From the NCBI GenBank assembly GCA_002245135.1, contig NGBS01000672.1, positions 1 through 22,273 of the forward strand: a stretch of 22,273 bases of DNA, in the 5' to 3' direction. How positions within the stretch are numbered: position 1 is the stretch's first letter; each line of letters begins with the position of its first letter. Shown one piece after another: positions 1 through 9,996 of the stretch. Source of the DNA: Proteromonas lacertae (lineage: Eukaryota > Sar > Bigyra > Opalinata > Proteromonadidae). The notes beneath the pieces are model-generated. The model made no database searches and was not told the DNA's origin. It saw only the letters and a list, made by a program, of their open reading frames with translations. Position numbers and translations under genes: made by a program.

Positions 1-640
1 ATGATTATGTATTGATATATGATACATATGAAGATGAAAATGGTATTTTTACATCAAATCGACTTACATTTATATCTGAAGAAATCAAAAGAAGGCATGT
101 GATAAACTTTATCGATAAAGAAAGTTGTAAAGAAAGATAAAATCATTAAAAGAAAATCCAGTAGGAAGTCTAGCTGGAATTATATATGAAAGAATTATAT
201 CATATTTAATGAAGAATTGTGATTCTTTTAATAAAAATTTGATAGATGATATTAAAGAATTACTTAGATGAAAAAAAGAATAAATATATTGTTTATCACT
301 TATGATGAGTTGAATAATATTGATAAAGAGATTAATTTATATTATTCATAAAGTATATTTTCTATTATTAAATATTTCTGTTATTTTAGAATGACATTAT
401 TTTGGCAAAAGGAACAATGACAAAAGGAGTTTATCATTATAACATTATATTTATACGCAAATAGAAGATACTTTCAAAGATATAGATTTATAAATCAATG
501 AAATGATAATATTAGTGGTAGAATTTACTACGCAGTTTGCAATGAAGTGTTTAAAGGTGATGATAATTGTTTATTGAGAGAATGGAAGAAGGAATACATT
601 ATTTATATTCTTTTCTTAGTGAATCACTAAATCTACTTCT
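1..640 (+). pseudogene. decayed Crinkler-like (CRN/RHS-type) fragment
   Basis: Several short protein-like stretches on the plus strand lie in different frames, so this is a broken remnant with at least about four breaks. One stretch (roughly 150-270) carries a motif of the kind Gly-Ser-Leu-Ala-Gly followed by an acidic, hydrophobic helix. An upstream stretch (roughly 20-140) is rich in charged residues. Together they resemble the C-terminal modules of Crinkler or retrotransposon-hot-spot proteins, which are lineage-expanded in several protists and fungi. The family assignment is an inference from spacing and motif style only. The left end may lie outside the window. Codon-like composition is still visible, so the decay looks moderate rather than ancient. 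It could instead be an unrelated decayed host gene. Confidence 0.35.
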
Positions 641-784
641 TAATAATTTCCTTTCCCCTTGTTCTATTAATATCACATAATAATCACATTATAGGTGAAG
701 CATATCACAATCACAAATAATCATCAATTGAATTATTTATAAAATTTTATCCGTTTCATATTATTTCTTTTTTATTCTTTTTCG

Positions 785-947
785 ATGTGTCGTAAAGTTA
801 CTTGTTCAAAATGTGGGAAAACCAACATGGGCTGGTTGTGGTAATCATATAGAGCAAGCATTAGCTGGAGTATAGTTTTAGAAACATTTTTTGAAATAGA
901 TTCCTGAAGCTGATCGTTGCCATTGTCCTAGAGATGATAAGAAGTGA
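785..947 (+). CDS. small conserved Cys-rich (zinc-knuckle-like) protein, one frame break
   Basis: A gene of about 43 residues in two exons (785-869 and 900-947) with a 30-nt GTAT...TAG intron at 870-899. It starts MCRKVTCSKCGK, continues with a TWAGCG motif and ends with a CHC motif. This matches a widespread family of very small Cys-rich eukaryotic proteins (MCR-x-x-TC-x-x-CGK-x-TW-x-GCG-x-H), likely zinc-binding, function unknown to me. Exon 1 is 85 nt, one more than the frame allows. The switch lies at or next to the AAAA run at 818-821 (GGG AAA, then CCA ACA TGG). Everything after it, including the intron phase and the stop TGA at 945-947, is coherent. Either there is a one-base insertion or sequence error, or the site is read by +1 frameshifting. 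The gene was found by reading the frames; it is too short for ordinary ORF calling. Confidence 0.7.
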
Positions 948-1086
948 TAAAATCATTAATTAATTACTACTATATTATTTTATATTACTTATCGTAATAA
1001 ATTTACATCTATTATGTTTATGCTATTTTATTTCATACAAAAGAATAATAATAATAACCAATATCATTTAAAAACTATCACCACAG

Positions 1087-1869
1087 TTAAATCAAATCTC
1101 TACAATCCTTTGAATGATTAGGATGAGGTGATCTTTCAAAGAATGCACTACATTCACTGTCACTATCACCACAATTCTTCTCAACCATATGCCCCATAGA
1201 GAATCCACTCTTTTTAGCAGCAGCATTATACTCCTTTGATGTCTTATATTCTATTAACTTCTGTAATGCTGATAATCTAAATAATGTTGCACCATTCACA
1301 TATCTCGTTCTACCATTACATACAGCTAACTTCTTACCATTTTTATCAGTCACTTTCCAATCATCAGCACTACCATGACAATCATATGGAGCTAAACTTA
1401 AACCATATACACCTGTCCATGAATTAGTTAAGGTCTGAATAGCTTCACGTAAAAATGGTCTTTTATGAATTTCAGGTGATTTCATTTTCATTCCTTCTTC
1501 TATTACAAAGATCCATGGAGCATTGTTACACAATATCCAAATTGTCTTGTAGGTCATCACATATCCATCCGTCTTGTCTAAAAATACGTGTTTGTTAAAC
1601 TGATACCCATCTACAACATATTTTCTGTATTGGGAGTGAGTATCAATCCAAACTAACTCATATGGAATATGATCGTATAATTCTAAATGAGTAACCATTT
1701 CCCATAATGTTCTATTCAATTCTGTTGATCCATATTTGTTACAGGAGTTTAGGACAATACATATCTCTGGTTTCTTTTCAGTCGGTGTCTTTCTTGCTAT
1801 ATAAAGGTTCTTCTTTGCTGATACTTCAATTGCTAAAAATAGCACCAAAAAGAGTACTAGTTTAGACAT
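1087..1869 (-). CDS. secreted glycosyltransferase-like protein
   Basis: A single-exon protein of 260 residues. Residues 1-18 form a signal peptide (MSKLVLFLVLFLAIEVSA), so the product enters the secretory pathway. Residues 35-45 (EICIVLNSCNK) look like the first beta strand of a GT-A type glycosyltransferase fold. A WIFVIEEG stretch near residue 120 sits where such enzymes carry an acidic metal-binding motif, and a VYGLSL strand follows near 155. Four Cys in the C-terminal half suggest disulfides in the lumen or outside. There is no C-terminal membrane segment or ER-retention signal. No intron is evident. The exact donor, acceptor and family cannot be read from sequence; another secreted GT-A-like or unknown family is possible. 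The gene precedes the HIT gene on the same strand, but the roles look unrelated. Confidence 0.6.
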   Translation of the reverse strand: MSKLVLFLVLFLAIEVSAKKNLYIARKTPTEKKPEICIVLNSCNKYGSTELNRTLWEMVTHLELYDHIPYELVWIDTHSQYRKYVVDGYQFNKHVFLDKTDGYVMTYKTIWILCNNAPWIFVIEEGMKMKSPEIHKRPFLREAIQTLTNSWTGVYGLSLAPYDCHGSADDWKVTDKNGKKLAVCNGRTRYVNGATLFRLSALQKLIEYKTSKEYNAAAKKSGFSMGHMVEKNCGDSDSECSAFFERSPHPNHSKDCRDLI

Positions 1870-1890
1870 CTAAAAAAACAAATTAAATTT

Positions 1891-1905
1891 TTGGTGTATG
1901 AAAAA
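1891..1905 (-). promoter_or_regulatory. candidate core-promoter element TTTTTCATACACCAA
   Basis: Read on the minus strand, this 15-mer lies 22-36 nt upstream of the ATG at 1869. A 14/15 copy (TTTTTCATAAACCAA) lies upstream of the lipase/J-domain gene at 6228-6242. Shared position and sequence suggest an initiator-like or binding element. The function is inferred. Confidence 0.35.
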
Positions 1906-2018
1906 TAGAGATTAATTTTGCTACACCAATTCTTTTCCTTCATCTTCATTTATATCAATATATGTATAATTCATTTTATTTTATTCCAAGATTAAAAAAA
2001 AAAGAAAATATATCATAA

Positions 2019-2461
2019 TTACATTGCTTTCTTATAATCCTCTAATACTTTATTAGCAACATCTACAGATATCATATCTTTAGAGTTTGGAGGTAATGTA
2101 AATAAATGATCATCACCTCTTCTTGGAATCAAATGAAAATGAACATGTGGAACTACTTGTCCTGCATCTTTACCATTATTTTGACATAGATTTACTCCTG
2201 TAACTCCTTCACATGTCTTAATAGCTTTTGTTATCTTCGAACATAAAGGAAGTATTTTAGCTGATACATCTTCTGGTAATTGATCTAAAGTTTCACAATG
2301 ATGTTTTGGTACAACTAGGCAATGACCTTGAGTTACTGGGAAGGCATCTAAAAAAGAAATCAAGTTTTCATCTTCATAAATCTATATATAGTTCGATATA
2401 TAATAGATACTTTGAATGATGGAATTTCTCCTGATATAATTTTGCAGAATATGCAAGACAT
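2019..2461 (-). CDS. HIT-family nucleotide hydrolase (HINT type)
   Basis: A protein of 137 residues from exons 2411-2461 and 2019-2381, joined across a 29-nt intron (2382-2410, GTAT...ATAG). The start is the ATG of MSCIFCKIISGEIP, the usual HIT opening with a CxxC pair; an in-frame upstream extension lacks family character. The family features follow in order: the FLDAFPVTQGH strand, VVPKHHCETL, a conserved NNGKDAGQVV stretch, then the histidine triad HVHFHLIPR. The last His of the triad is the nucleophile in HINT enzymes, which hydrolyse AMP-lysine and other phosphoramidates in the cytosol or nucleus. Length fits HINT1-like proteins (about 126-140 residues). Without the intron the frame is lost, so the splice prediction is well supported. 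The substrate in this organism is unknown. Confidence 0.93.
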
Positions 2462-2593
2462 TGAGTTTTTTCGAAAAGAATAAAAAATCCTATTTGCAAA
2501 ATAGATTTGAATAATTGCTTTTATTTCACTTTCAAGATAGAACATTTAAATATAAAACACAGAAATATATTATATCAAAATGTACGAATCTGA

Positions 2594-5500
2594 TTATTCT
2601 TTTGCTCTCTGTTGTAAACCCTATTTATATCAATATTTATGAAATATACATATTGAAGGACTTGGGCTAGTTCTTCAGATGAATTACTGTACAAATATGG
2701 GAAACCAATATCTGCTATCATTCTTCTTAATTGTTCTACAGATAAACAAGTCAAATCATCGTATTCAATAGCTAAATGCTTTCTTTGCTTTCTATTGATA
2801 AAAAAATAAATCATATTTTTATAAATATACACCACATTCTCAACGCAAAACCATACTAATTCTTCTTTTCTCATATTGCTAGGCATAGGAAGTAGCCAAT
2901 CGTTTAAAAACAATCTTACTCCATCAATATCTAATAGAGTACACATGGTGTGTATTCTTCTTTCTTCTACTGATAATTCATTCATTTTCTTGATAGTTTG
3001 TTTTTCTTTACCATCTTTTTCTACTTCAGATTCAACTTGAGGAGTTGTAGGTGTTGTAGACTCATTTTTTTCAATATTCAATTTTTGAAATTCATTGTAA
3101 CTAATCCAATCCCAAAAAGTATACCAATCCAACTGTCCATCTTTATCTACCAGTTTATCAATTGTATATTCCAATATATCATCACTTTCATCCTTATCAA
3201 TGTTAGATGCTTTAAACAGTGATGATAATAATGTTTTGGTTTGTTCTCTATTCAGATATCCATGATGATTTGTATCTAATTCTTCAAACAGTATTCTAAT
3301 ATATATAATTAAATATAGACATATATATATACCTTGCTCCTACTTCTAATCTCTCAATTTCATCTGCAATTTGTTTATTCTTTTCATTTATTTTTCCATA
3401 TAATTTCTTATGAATTTTATTTCCTATATAATAAAATGCAAATCCACTTGCTAATGCAGCTGATGTGCAAATGGCTAAACCTGCAGAAGCTGGTAAACAT
3501 AAACAAATTAATAATGCACCTCCAGCTGCAGAACCACTAGTCATAGCTTGCTGTCTCATATTCTGAATAAATTCTTTTCTTAATAGAATTGTATCTGCAC
3601 TTGTTAATTTATTATTTTGCTTCTTCTTTCTTTGCTTATCTCTATAATAATAATAATTATTATTATTATTATTATATATATATATATTCATTATACTTAT
3701 ATATCATATATTCTTTACCTAAATCAACTAATACAGATGCTACAGCAAATGGTGCAGCAATTCTACCACTACTTTTAGCAATTGTTTTTAAAGCCATTCC
3801 TAAACCAGCTTTTATTCCTGTATCTTTTGCACCTGCTAATGTAGTATCTATTGTCTGATATACTGCTTCTTCTATTATTTGATTGTCTAATAATTTATAT
3901 CTTCTCAATATATCATCTATTATTTTCGTTGCTTCTCTATATATAATAATTATTTGAATATAATATACTCCATTGTCATTAATTCAAATGAATTATATAC
4001 ATCTTTCTTAGCTAATTCAATCATATCTTCAGAAACTTCAGCTTCAATTGGATTATTCTTAGTAATATTCAAAAGTATTGTAAAATCTTTAGAATTGACT
4101 TTTGTACTACCATTTGTTAATAATAACTTTATATCTTCTCCATTTTCTAATAATAATTGATTGACATTATGATGAATTAGTATATTTATTAATAATCTGT
4201 CTATATATCCTCTTGTCATTGTCTTTATTACTCCACTCATATATTTCTTCTTATGATAAACAGTGAGTTGATTCCATGCTTCTAATAATCCACAAATTGT
4301 ACCTCCTAACAACATACTACCTCCAACAACAGCTAAACTCTATAAAATATATAATAATACATTAAAACATACATTAAAACCAGTAGTAAGAGACTTTGTT
4401 ATTATTGTTGTATCACTTGCTGCTATTCCTGAAGAAGATGATGATGATGTTGAAGTTGCTGCCTTTGATGCAGCAGATGATCCAGCTTTAGACGCTGCAT
4501 TTGAAGCAGCAGTTGCTGATGCTCGTGCTGGTACTACAGTAATAGTTGGAGCAGCTAAATATATTATAAAAATATTTAACTTAATACAGGATGGTATTAA
4601 AGAATCTGGATCTATTCCTCTATTAACTAATGGATAATTCATAAATCTTTTAAATAAATCAGTAAATAGAGCAGTAGCTTGTTCCTTTGTAATCTCTTTA
4701 TCCACTTCAATTGGTTTGTGATTATACATACTTTCTAAATATTTCGATCTTCTTTCTTCATTATCTAATACCATAAATGATTCACTTATATAAATAAATG
4801 CATTAGCAAAATCTTCAATATTAATTCCTGGATGATTATATGCTTTATCAGGATGCCAAATTAATATTTCTCTTCTATACGATTGCTTAATAAGTTGAAC
4901 AGAACAGTTAATTGGTAATTTTAATCTTGTGTATAAATTCATACTTTCTCTTGGAGGCTAAAAATAGTTATAACAATAATAATAATAAAATACCAAATCT
5001 CTTTCAATAAACTGAAAAATATTGTAAAAATAATTCACTATAAAGTGTCTATTTAATGATTCCTTATTAGTTTCATATTCTAAACATGATAATATTCTTT
5101 TTTCATATTTTTCTTCCCAAAGAACAATATAATTATCATAAGGATTAGAATTACACATATGGTAATTACACTAATTGATATATATATATATATATATATA
5201 TAATCATACAAAATAATATGTTCCAAGAGGTACATAAATAGCAATTTTATTATCTATTACATTATCCATTACTAAAGAAGGTGAATTTTTAAGTAGTTCA
5301 GCAAATAAAAGATAATTAGAATCTGATAAATCAACAAAAGATTTTACATATGATGAAACTATAGATAATAAAGGAATTTTTTGGTAAATCTCTGCTATTA
5401 TTTTAACTATTTATAAAATAAAATATTATATATATACTTGCTGCTTTTCTATTAGAAGATATTGGAATAATATCACCTTCATTAACAAAACTTATAAAAT

Positions 5501-6176
5501 GTCTCTGAAAATGTTTCTTTATACAATTATCTACTACTTCTTTTGATAAACAAAGAGGATTTCCAAATGCAATACAATAAACATCAACATCTTTCTCATT
5601 GTAGTAATCACTAAATAACACAATTAATGTGGATAATGTAGCTACAGCTCCACCTAGAGAATGTCCACAGAAGATAAGTCTTTTACCCTTCGATTTAGCA
5701 AGTAGATATATTGATAAAATATCAACTGATTTGGCTCTTTCATAAAATCCTTTGTGTATTTTACCACCGAATTGTTTTTCTGAGATAAGAGTGAAATCCG
5801 TTGTAATATCAATCGTATCTGACATCTGTGTACCTCTGAAGCATAAGAATATAGAGGTATTGCTTTCTACTAATACTGCTCTTGCTTCTGGTTCATACTG
5901 TATGTATTTCAATGTAGTATTCTCTTTAATCCATTTTGATATCTCATTTTTTGTTGTAGCCATTGCTAAATACAACGCAGAATACAATTCACCTTTGTAA
6001 ATGTCATCGAAGAATATTTTTTCCTTACTATTCTCAAAACCAAATAGTTCAGGTTGAGTCTTCTTACAATATATATCTGATCATATAGAATAGACAAATA
6101 TACATTCACTTCTACTTGCTTTTATGCGTTCTGCTTCCATATGAGCATTCTTTAGTAATACACTTACAAATACCAT
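2594..6176 (-). CDS. class 3 lipase / J-domain / EF-hand-like fusion protein
   Basis: Twelve exons (6176-6104, 6076-5438, 5406-5210, 5170-4994, 4957-4588, 4554-4373, 4339-3969, 3936-3697, 3641-3333, 3295-2831, 2791-2650, 2620-2594) total 3192 nt, one open frame of 1063 residues; all 11 introns start GTAT. Residues about 45-310 are a class 3 lipase: oxyanion-side CFRGT, nucleophile GHSLGGA (Ser164), an Asp in NEGDIIP (about 226) and a possible His near 307 after a PLGTYYFC stretch like that of plant lipase-like proteins. Residues about 368-435 are a J domain with HPD at 397-399, which stimulates Hsp70 ATPase. A Ser/Ala linker and glycine-rich hydrophobic stretches (about 546-565, and near 800) suggest membrane association. 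EF-hand-like loops follow near 859 (DTNHHGYLN) and 900 (DKDGQLD), both imperfect. The lipase-to-J junction is a phase-0 36-nt intron (4958-4993), so two separate genes are unlikely. Confidence 0.85.
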
Positions 6177-6547
6177 GTTTCTAAAAGAGTTTATCTCAAA
6201 AGAACAGTTTAATTAAAAAAAATAAACTTGGTTTATGAAAAATTCTTTTCAAAATTTTTCAACCACCACAAACTCAAGAAGAGCGAAAAAAAAAACAACA
6301 ATAAATCCTTTCAAATGTATTATCGAGTATTTAATAAAATATCAGTATATGTGAGAGTTAATTATTCATCTTAACTATTTCTCTATTTTTTTCTGTATAA
6401 AAAGATTATTGGCATATATATTTTAACGTAATATATAAATTTCCGTGAAGTAATCAGAAACAGAGGAGTAATTAGTAGAAATGATATTAGGTTAGGCTCG
6501 ATTCTTGGTTTGATAAAATCAAAATCATCAATTTAAGCGTTTTGTGA
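6177..6547. promoter_or_regulatory. divergent intergenic promoter region
   Basis: This 371-bp gap separates the minus-strand lipase/J-domain gene from the plus-strand membrane-protein gene, so it must drive both. It contains the second copy of the candidate element (6228-6242, minus strand, 52 nt upstream of the ATG), a poly-A tract near 6287-6297 and AT-rich sequence. I see no coding stretch or RNA gene in it. Confidence 0.5.
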
Positions 6548-7225
6548 ATGAATAACAACAGCAATATCATCAGAAAACGAAATATTGAAGAATATGATAT
6601 AGAATCGGGTAGTATCGACGATATTCATATTCCATTTAACCAACCTTCCTCATATTGTGAAATATTCAACAAATATTTAGATATATTATATAATTTGCTT
6701 GTAGTAGTTATTAATGCGAGTATAAACGTTATTAAAAGGGAAGTTGTTGAGTTTAATTACATACTAACCAAAATATTACATATTAATATAGTTAGGATAA
6801 TAATGGTTGTTATAACTGTAATTATGGAGAAAAAGAGATTGTTGAAATTGGCATTTAAACCTCGAAGAGGTAATAATACATTACCAGCTGAAGAGTGGAT
6901 AATAGATGATATTATTATAGGTAGTGATATGAATGATATGTCTTTAATTCGGAGAATAATAGATTTTCTATCAATTATAATTATAATTACTTCAACATTA
7001 ACTGATGCAGTTATAATTATGGTGTGTTTAGAATGTATGAATGAATGGTACACTATTGAAGCCGTTGCACAACTTACACTAACAAAATATTTAGTATATA
7101 AATCAACATTTGTGGTGACTTTTTATGTGTTAATATTAGATTGGTTAGATTTTACTGCAATACAGTCATATATATTTTTACCTATAATTATATTTTTGAA
7201 AATTTCAATATGTCACAATATATAA
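6548..7225 (+). CDS. multipass membrane protein, unknown family
   Basis: A single-exon ORF of 225 residues starting MNNNSNIIRK. The N-terminal 40 residues are polar and Asn-rich, then about five hydrophobic segments follow: near 45-60 (ILYNLLVVVINAS), 78-92 (IVRIIMVVITVIM), 135-160 (a long Ile-rich stretch), 178-195 and 205-220. A basic loop (KKRLLKLAFKPRRG) lies between segments 2 and 3 and is probably cytosolic. I recognise no family or catalytic motif. Composition and the absence of stops over 678 nt favour a real gene. The stop TAA is at 7223-7225, followed by AT-rich sequence up to the next promoter motif. Confidence 0.6.
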   Translation: MNNNSNIIRKRNIEEYDIESGSIDDIHIPFNQPSSYCEIFNKYLDILYNLLVVVINASINVIKREVVEFNYILTKILHINIVRIIMVVITVIMEKKRLLKLAFKPRRGNNTLPAEEWIIDDIIIGSDMNDMSLIRRIIDFLSIIIIITSTLTDAVIIMVCLECMNEWYTIEAVAQLTLTKYLVYKSTFVVTFYVLILDWLDFTAIQSYIFLPIIIFLKISICHNI

Positions 7226-7359
7226 TGTAATTTTAAATAATTATAAGAAATTGAATTAATTTATCTGTTGTTTTTTGTCTAATTTAACAGTGTATCATAT
7301 ATTCTGCAGAATAACATGCATTTTGTGTAAAATAATTTTTGTTTAAAATATGATTTGAC

Positions 7360-7373
7360 AAAAAGCTTGTCTT
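7360..7373 (+). promoter_or_regulatory. candidate promoter/initiator motif AAAAAGCTTGTCTT
   Basis: This 14-mer ends 19 nt before the ATG at 7393. A 13/14 copy lies before the next gene at 8132-8145. The repeat at the same place in front of two unrelated neighbours suggests a transcription-start or factor-binding element. Confidence 0.4.
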
Positions 7374-7392
7374 CATCAAGTCAATACAGAAA

Positions 7393-7905
7393 ATGTTACT
7401 TAAATCATCAATTCCTAGAGTTTTATTTGTTCACCCCAATATATCCAATCCATCATTATCAAGAGACGCATTAGAAATAATTAGTAGCAATTATGGAGAT
7501 ATGACAATTGATTGTGTAAATTGCCTAGGCGATTCATTTTATTACCTGTCAAAGTATTATTACGATGCAATAATCGTGAATAAATATGTTTGCGGTGTAG
7601 ATTATTCCGTATACAAGTTTATTTGCTTTTTATGTAAATTTCCACCTCCTATAATTATTTCAAATGAAGCTTATGATAGAAATATAACAGATCATGACTA
7701 TTATTCATTTATACAAGAAGAATACGACGAAGAACTGTTATTTCAGAGAATCAAGAGACATTTTGAAGTATATTCAATATATAAGAATTATAATCATGAA
7801 ATACTAAACAAATCTACAGCTCTATATATATTAAAATTATTAAGACTTACATCTCATATTAACTGCTCAAAGTGTAAGAATATTTTAATTGGTTTAACTA
7901 ATTAA
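7393..7905 (+). CDS. small protein with possible degenerate receiver (CheY-like) fold
   Basis: A single-exon protein of 170 residues. The order of predicted strands resembles a response-regulator receiver domain: RVLFVHPN (residues 9-16) where receivers have acidic residues; YDAIIVNKYV (about 56-65) with Asn where the phospho-acceptor Asp would sit; PPPIIISNE (about 86-94) at the strand that normally ends in Thr/Ser; then an amphipathic C-terminal helix (LLFQRIKRHF, about 116-125). The acidic pocket, phosphorylation Asp and conserved Lys are not evident, so if homologous it is a pseudo-receiver that does not take part in phosphotransfer. A CxxC (residues about 159-162) lies near the end. The assignment is tentative; it may be an unrelated alpha/beta protein. 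No partner histidine kinase is nearby. Confidence 0.55.
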   Translation: MLLKSSIPRVLFVHPNISNPSLSRDALEIISSNYGDMTIDCVNCLGDSFYYLSKYYYDAIIVNKYVCGVDYSVYKFICFLCKFPPPIIISNEAYDRNITDHDYYSFIQEEYDEELLFQRIKRHFEVYSIYKNYNHEILNKSTALYILKLLRLTSHINCSKCKNILIGLTN

Positions 7906-8131
7906 TTTATATGTTCTATTTTATAACTTTCTTTGTTAGAGGTTTAATCAATAAAGTTAATATCAGATAAACAGAGGTATAATTATTTGTATAAACAAAC
8001 AAAAGCATATTCTGTATAATTTTCAAACTGGAATAATATAATAAAATATAACTACCACTAATTTTATGTTACATAAAATAAATAGTAAATATATAACACC
8101 AAAAAGCAAAAAATAGAAATGTATTTTGAAT

Positions 8132-8145
8132 AAAAAGCTTGACTT
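8132..8145 (+). promoter_or_regulatory. candidate promoter/initiator motif AAAAAGCTTGACTT
   Basis: This near copy of the 14-mer at 7360-7373 lies 27 nt upstream of the likely start codon at 8173. See that entry. Confidence 0.4.
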
Positions 8146-8172
8146 GAAGTACAATAATCATTTTTTAATGAA

Positions 8173-9545
8173 ATGGAGGATGAATTGAATAGTAAAAAAG
8201 AGGAATTAGATAAAACCAAGGAGGATTTGGAAAATGAATTAAATGATTTGAAAAAATAGAGTTGAAAGTCAATGTTCAAGAAATATCAAAAGAAAAAGAT
8301 AGCATAATTCAAGAATTAGAATCAGTTAGAAAAGAAAATACTTCATTAAGTAAAGAAAAAGAAGAACTGAATAATAAAATAACAGATGCATATAAAGAAT
8401 CTGGACAGAAAATAACTATGTTAAATATTCAAAATGGTACCTTAAAAGATCAAAATGAAGAGTTAAACCAAAAAATAAGTTCATTGGAAAATAAAATGAT
8501 GGCTAATGAAAGGGATATAGCTAAAACAGATAATGATGCATTAAATTATGAAATTAGTGATCTAAGAAGCCAAATAGATAAAATTAATAAAGAAAAAGAA
8601 AGTATCAATATACAATTGAAAAAAGAAAGAGATATGATAGTTAATGAAAGAGAAGAATTAACAAATAAGAATAAATCACTTGAAGAAGATAATGCTTCAT
8701 TAGAAGAAAAAAATAGCAATATGACTAAAATATTGATTGAAATCGAAGAGGAAAATAAAAGTATGAAAAGTGAATTTGAGGTTATTAAAAACGAAAGAGA
8801 TTCAATGGAAGAAAAATATAAAGATATTAGCAGTAGACATCGTTCATTAAATTTAAATTACACAGTTTTATCCAATTTAATTAATGAAATAAAAAAGCAA
8901 AATGATAATCTCACTAATTATGTTGAATCTTTAGAAAGCGATTTAAGATATTTTTTAGGAGATAAATTTGATGAAATAAAACATAAGAAGTTTCGAGAAA
9001 AATGTTTAGAATATGATAAAAAAATGAAGGAATTATTGAAAAAATTGAAGAAAATTCAAAGCGATTGTGTAGAGTTTGAAAATATTGCCACAAATAAGAC
9101 AAATCAATATTTAATGAAAGATAATGAAAATGAAGAATTGCAGAAAGAATATACAGAGTTGAAAAGAATAGTTGATGACTTAACAAGAAATACTGAAAAC
9201 AACCAACAACTGAATGAAATAATAATTTCAAAAGAAGATGAAATTGAAAAATTAAGAAGTGAAAACGAAATTTTGAGAGATGAAAATATTAAGCTAAAAG
9301 CAGAAAACACATCTGATTCGAATAGATCAGAATATGAAAGAGATGTATCTGAATATAAAAAGGAAATTGACAAATTAAACATAATTGTCAATAATTTGAA
9401 TTTATTAATTGATTATTTAAAAAATGAAATAGATGAATTAAAAAATAAAAATACCAAAAATAAAAAGCAATTAGAAGATATAGAACAATATACTACTTAT
9501 ATATCAAATTTATCAGATACTAACAATATCCAAATAACAGTATAA
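8173..9545 (+). CDS. long coiled-coil protein, one frame break near the N terminus
   Basis: About 455 residues of almost continuous heptads rich in Glu, Lys, Asn and Leu, with no introns. The long frame opens near 8247 and its first in-frame ATG comes more than 50 residues into heptad sequence, so the true start is very probably the ATG at 8173 (MEDELNSKKEELDK). That frame ends at a TAG just after the six-A run 8251-8256, and coiled-coil character continues at once in the other frame. One missing A in that run would restore a single frame; two +1 steps would also do it. Likely role: a structural or cytoskeletal scaffold, inferred only from the coiled coil. The ending (NNIQITV) is not distinctive. 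Low-complexity heptads make family assignment unsafe. Confidence 0.6.
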
Positions 9546-9996
9546 TCATTATATTTTTATTTTATATTTTCTAATAGTTTTTTTTAATGAATTGTGAAGA
9601 AGAAAATAAATATACACCAATAGTTGGGAAAATCAAGAAAATATTGGTATATATATATATATGAAGAGTAATATAATTTAGATTGATTTGATTGTAATTA
9701 CTAAAAGAATAGCTATAACAAAGTCTATTCAATTTAAAAATTTGATTACATTCGCAGTATAATATCTTTATGGTTATTATTTATTTATAATAATAGGATT
9801 GTTTTGAGATTCTTAATAGAATAGATAATTGATTTAGATGTATGATTCTATTTAAATGTTGATTAAATCATACTGTTAGAAGCAAAATATGATAATACTC
9901 TTTATTTAATGCAACTTCTTCAAATTCTTACCAATTTAGCATATTTGTGTTGCTATTCCTTTCTAAAGCCATTTAAAACCATAAACAAATAAATAT
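9546..9996. other. intergenic region between convergent coiled-coil genes
   Basis: AT-rich sequence between two gene 3' ends. It contains a short TA run near 9649-9661 and an 8-bp inverted repeat (GTATGATT at 9840-9847, AATCATAC at 9866-9873; 18-nt loop). The inverted repeat could form a weak hairpin, but nothing shows that it functions. No coding stretch or RNA gene is seen. Confidence 0.5.

Noticed and set aside
5171-5209. TA dinucleotide run as an independent repeat element or CRISPR-like array
   Set aside because: It is the interior of a 39-nt intron in the lipase/J-domain gene. TA runs recur inside many introns here and have no spacer structure.
6490-6515. GGCTCGATTCTTGG resembling a tRNA T-arm
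   Set aside because: No acceptor stem, anticodon arm or D-arm could be found at the right spacing.
6757-7053. Minus-strand open frame opposite the membrane-protein gene
   Set aside because: The Ile/Ser-rich reverse reading of hydrophobic codons has no motifs and opposes a longer, better-formed plus-strand frame.
9840-9873. 8-bp inverted repeat as a terminator or small RNA
   Set aside because: A short AT-rich stem with an 18-nt loop is expected by chance in such sequence.
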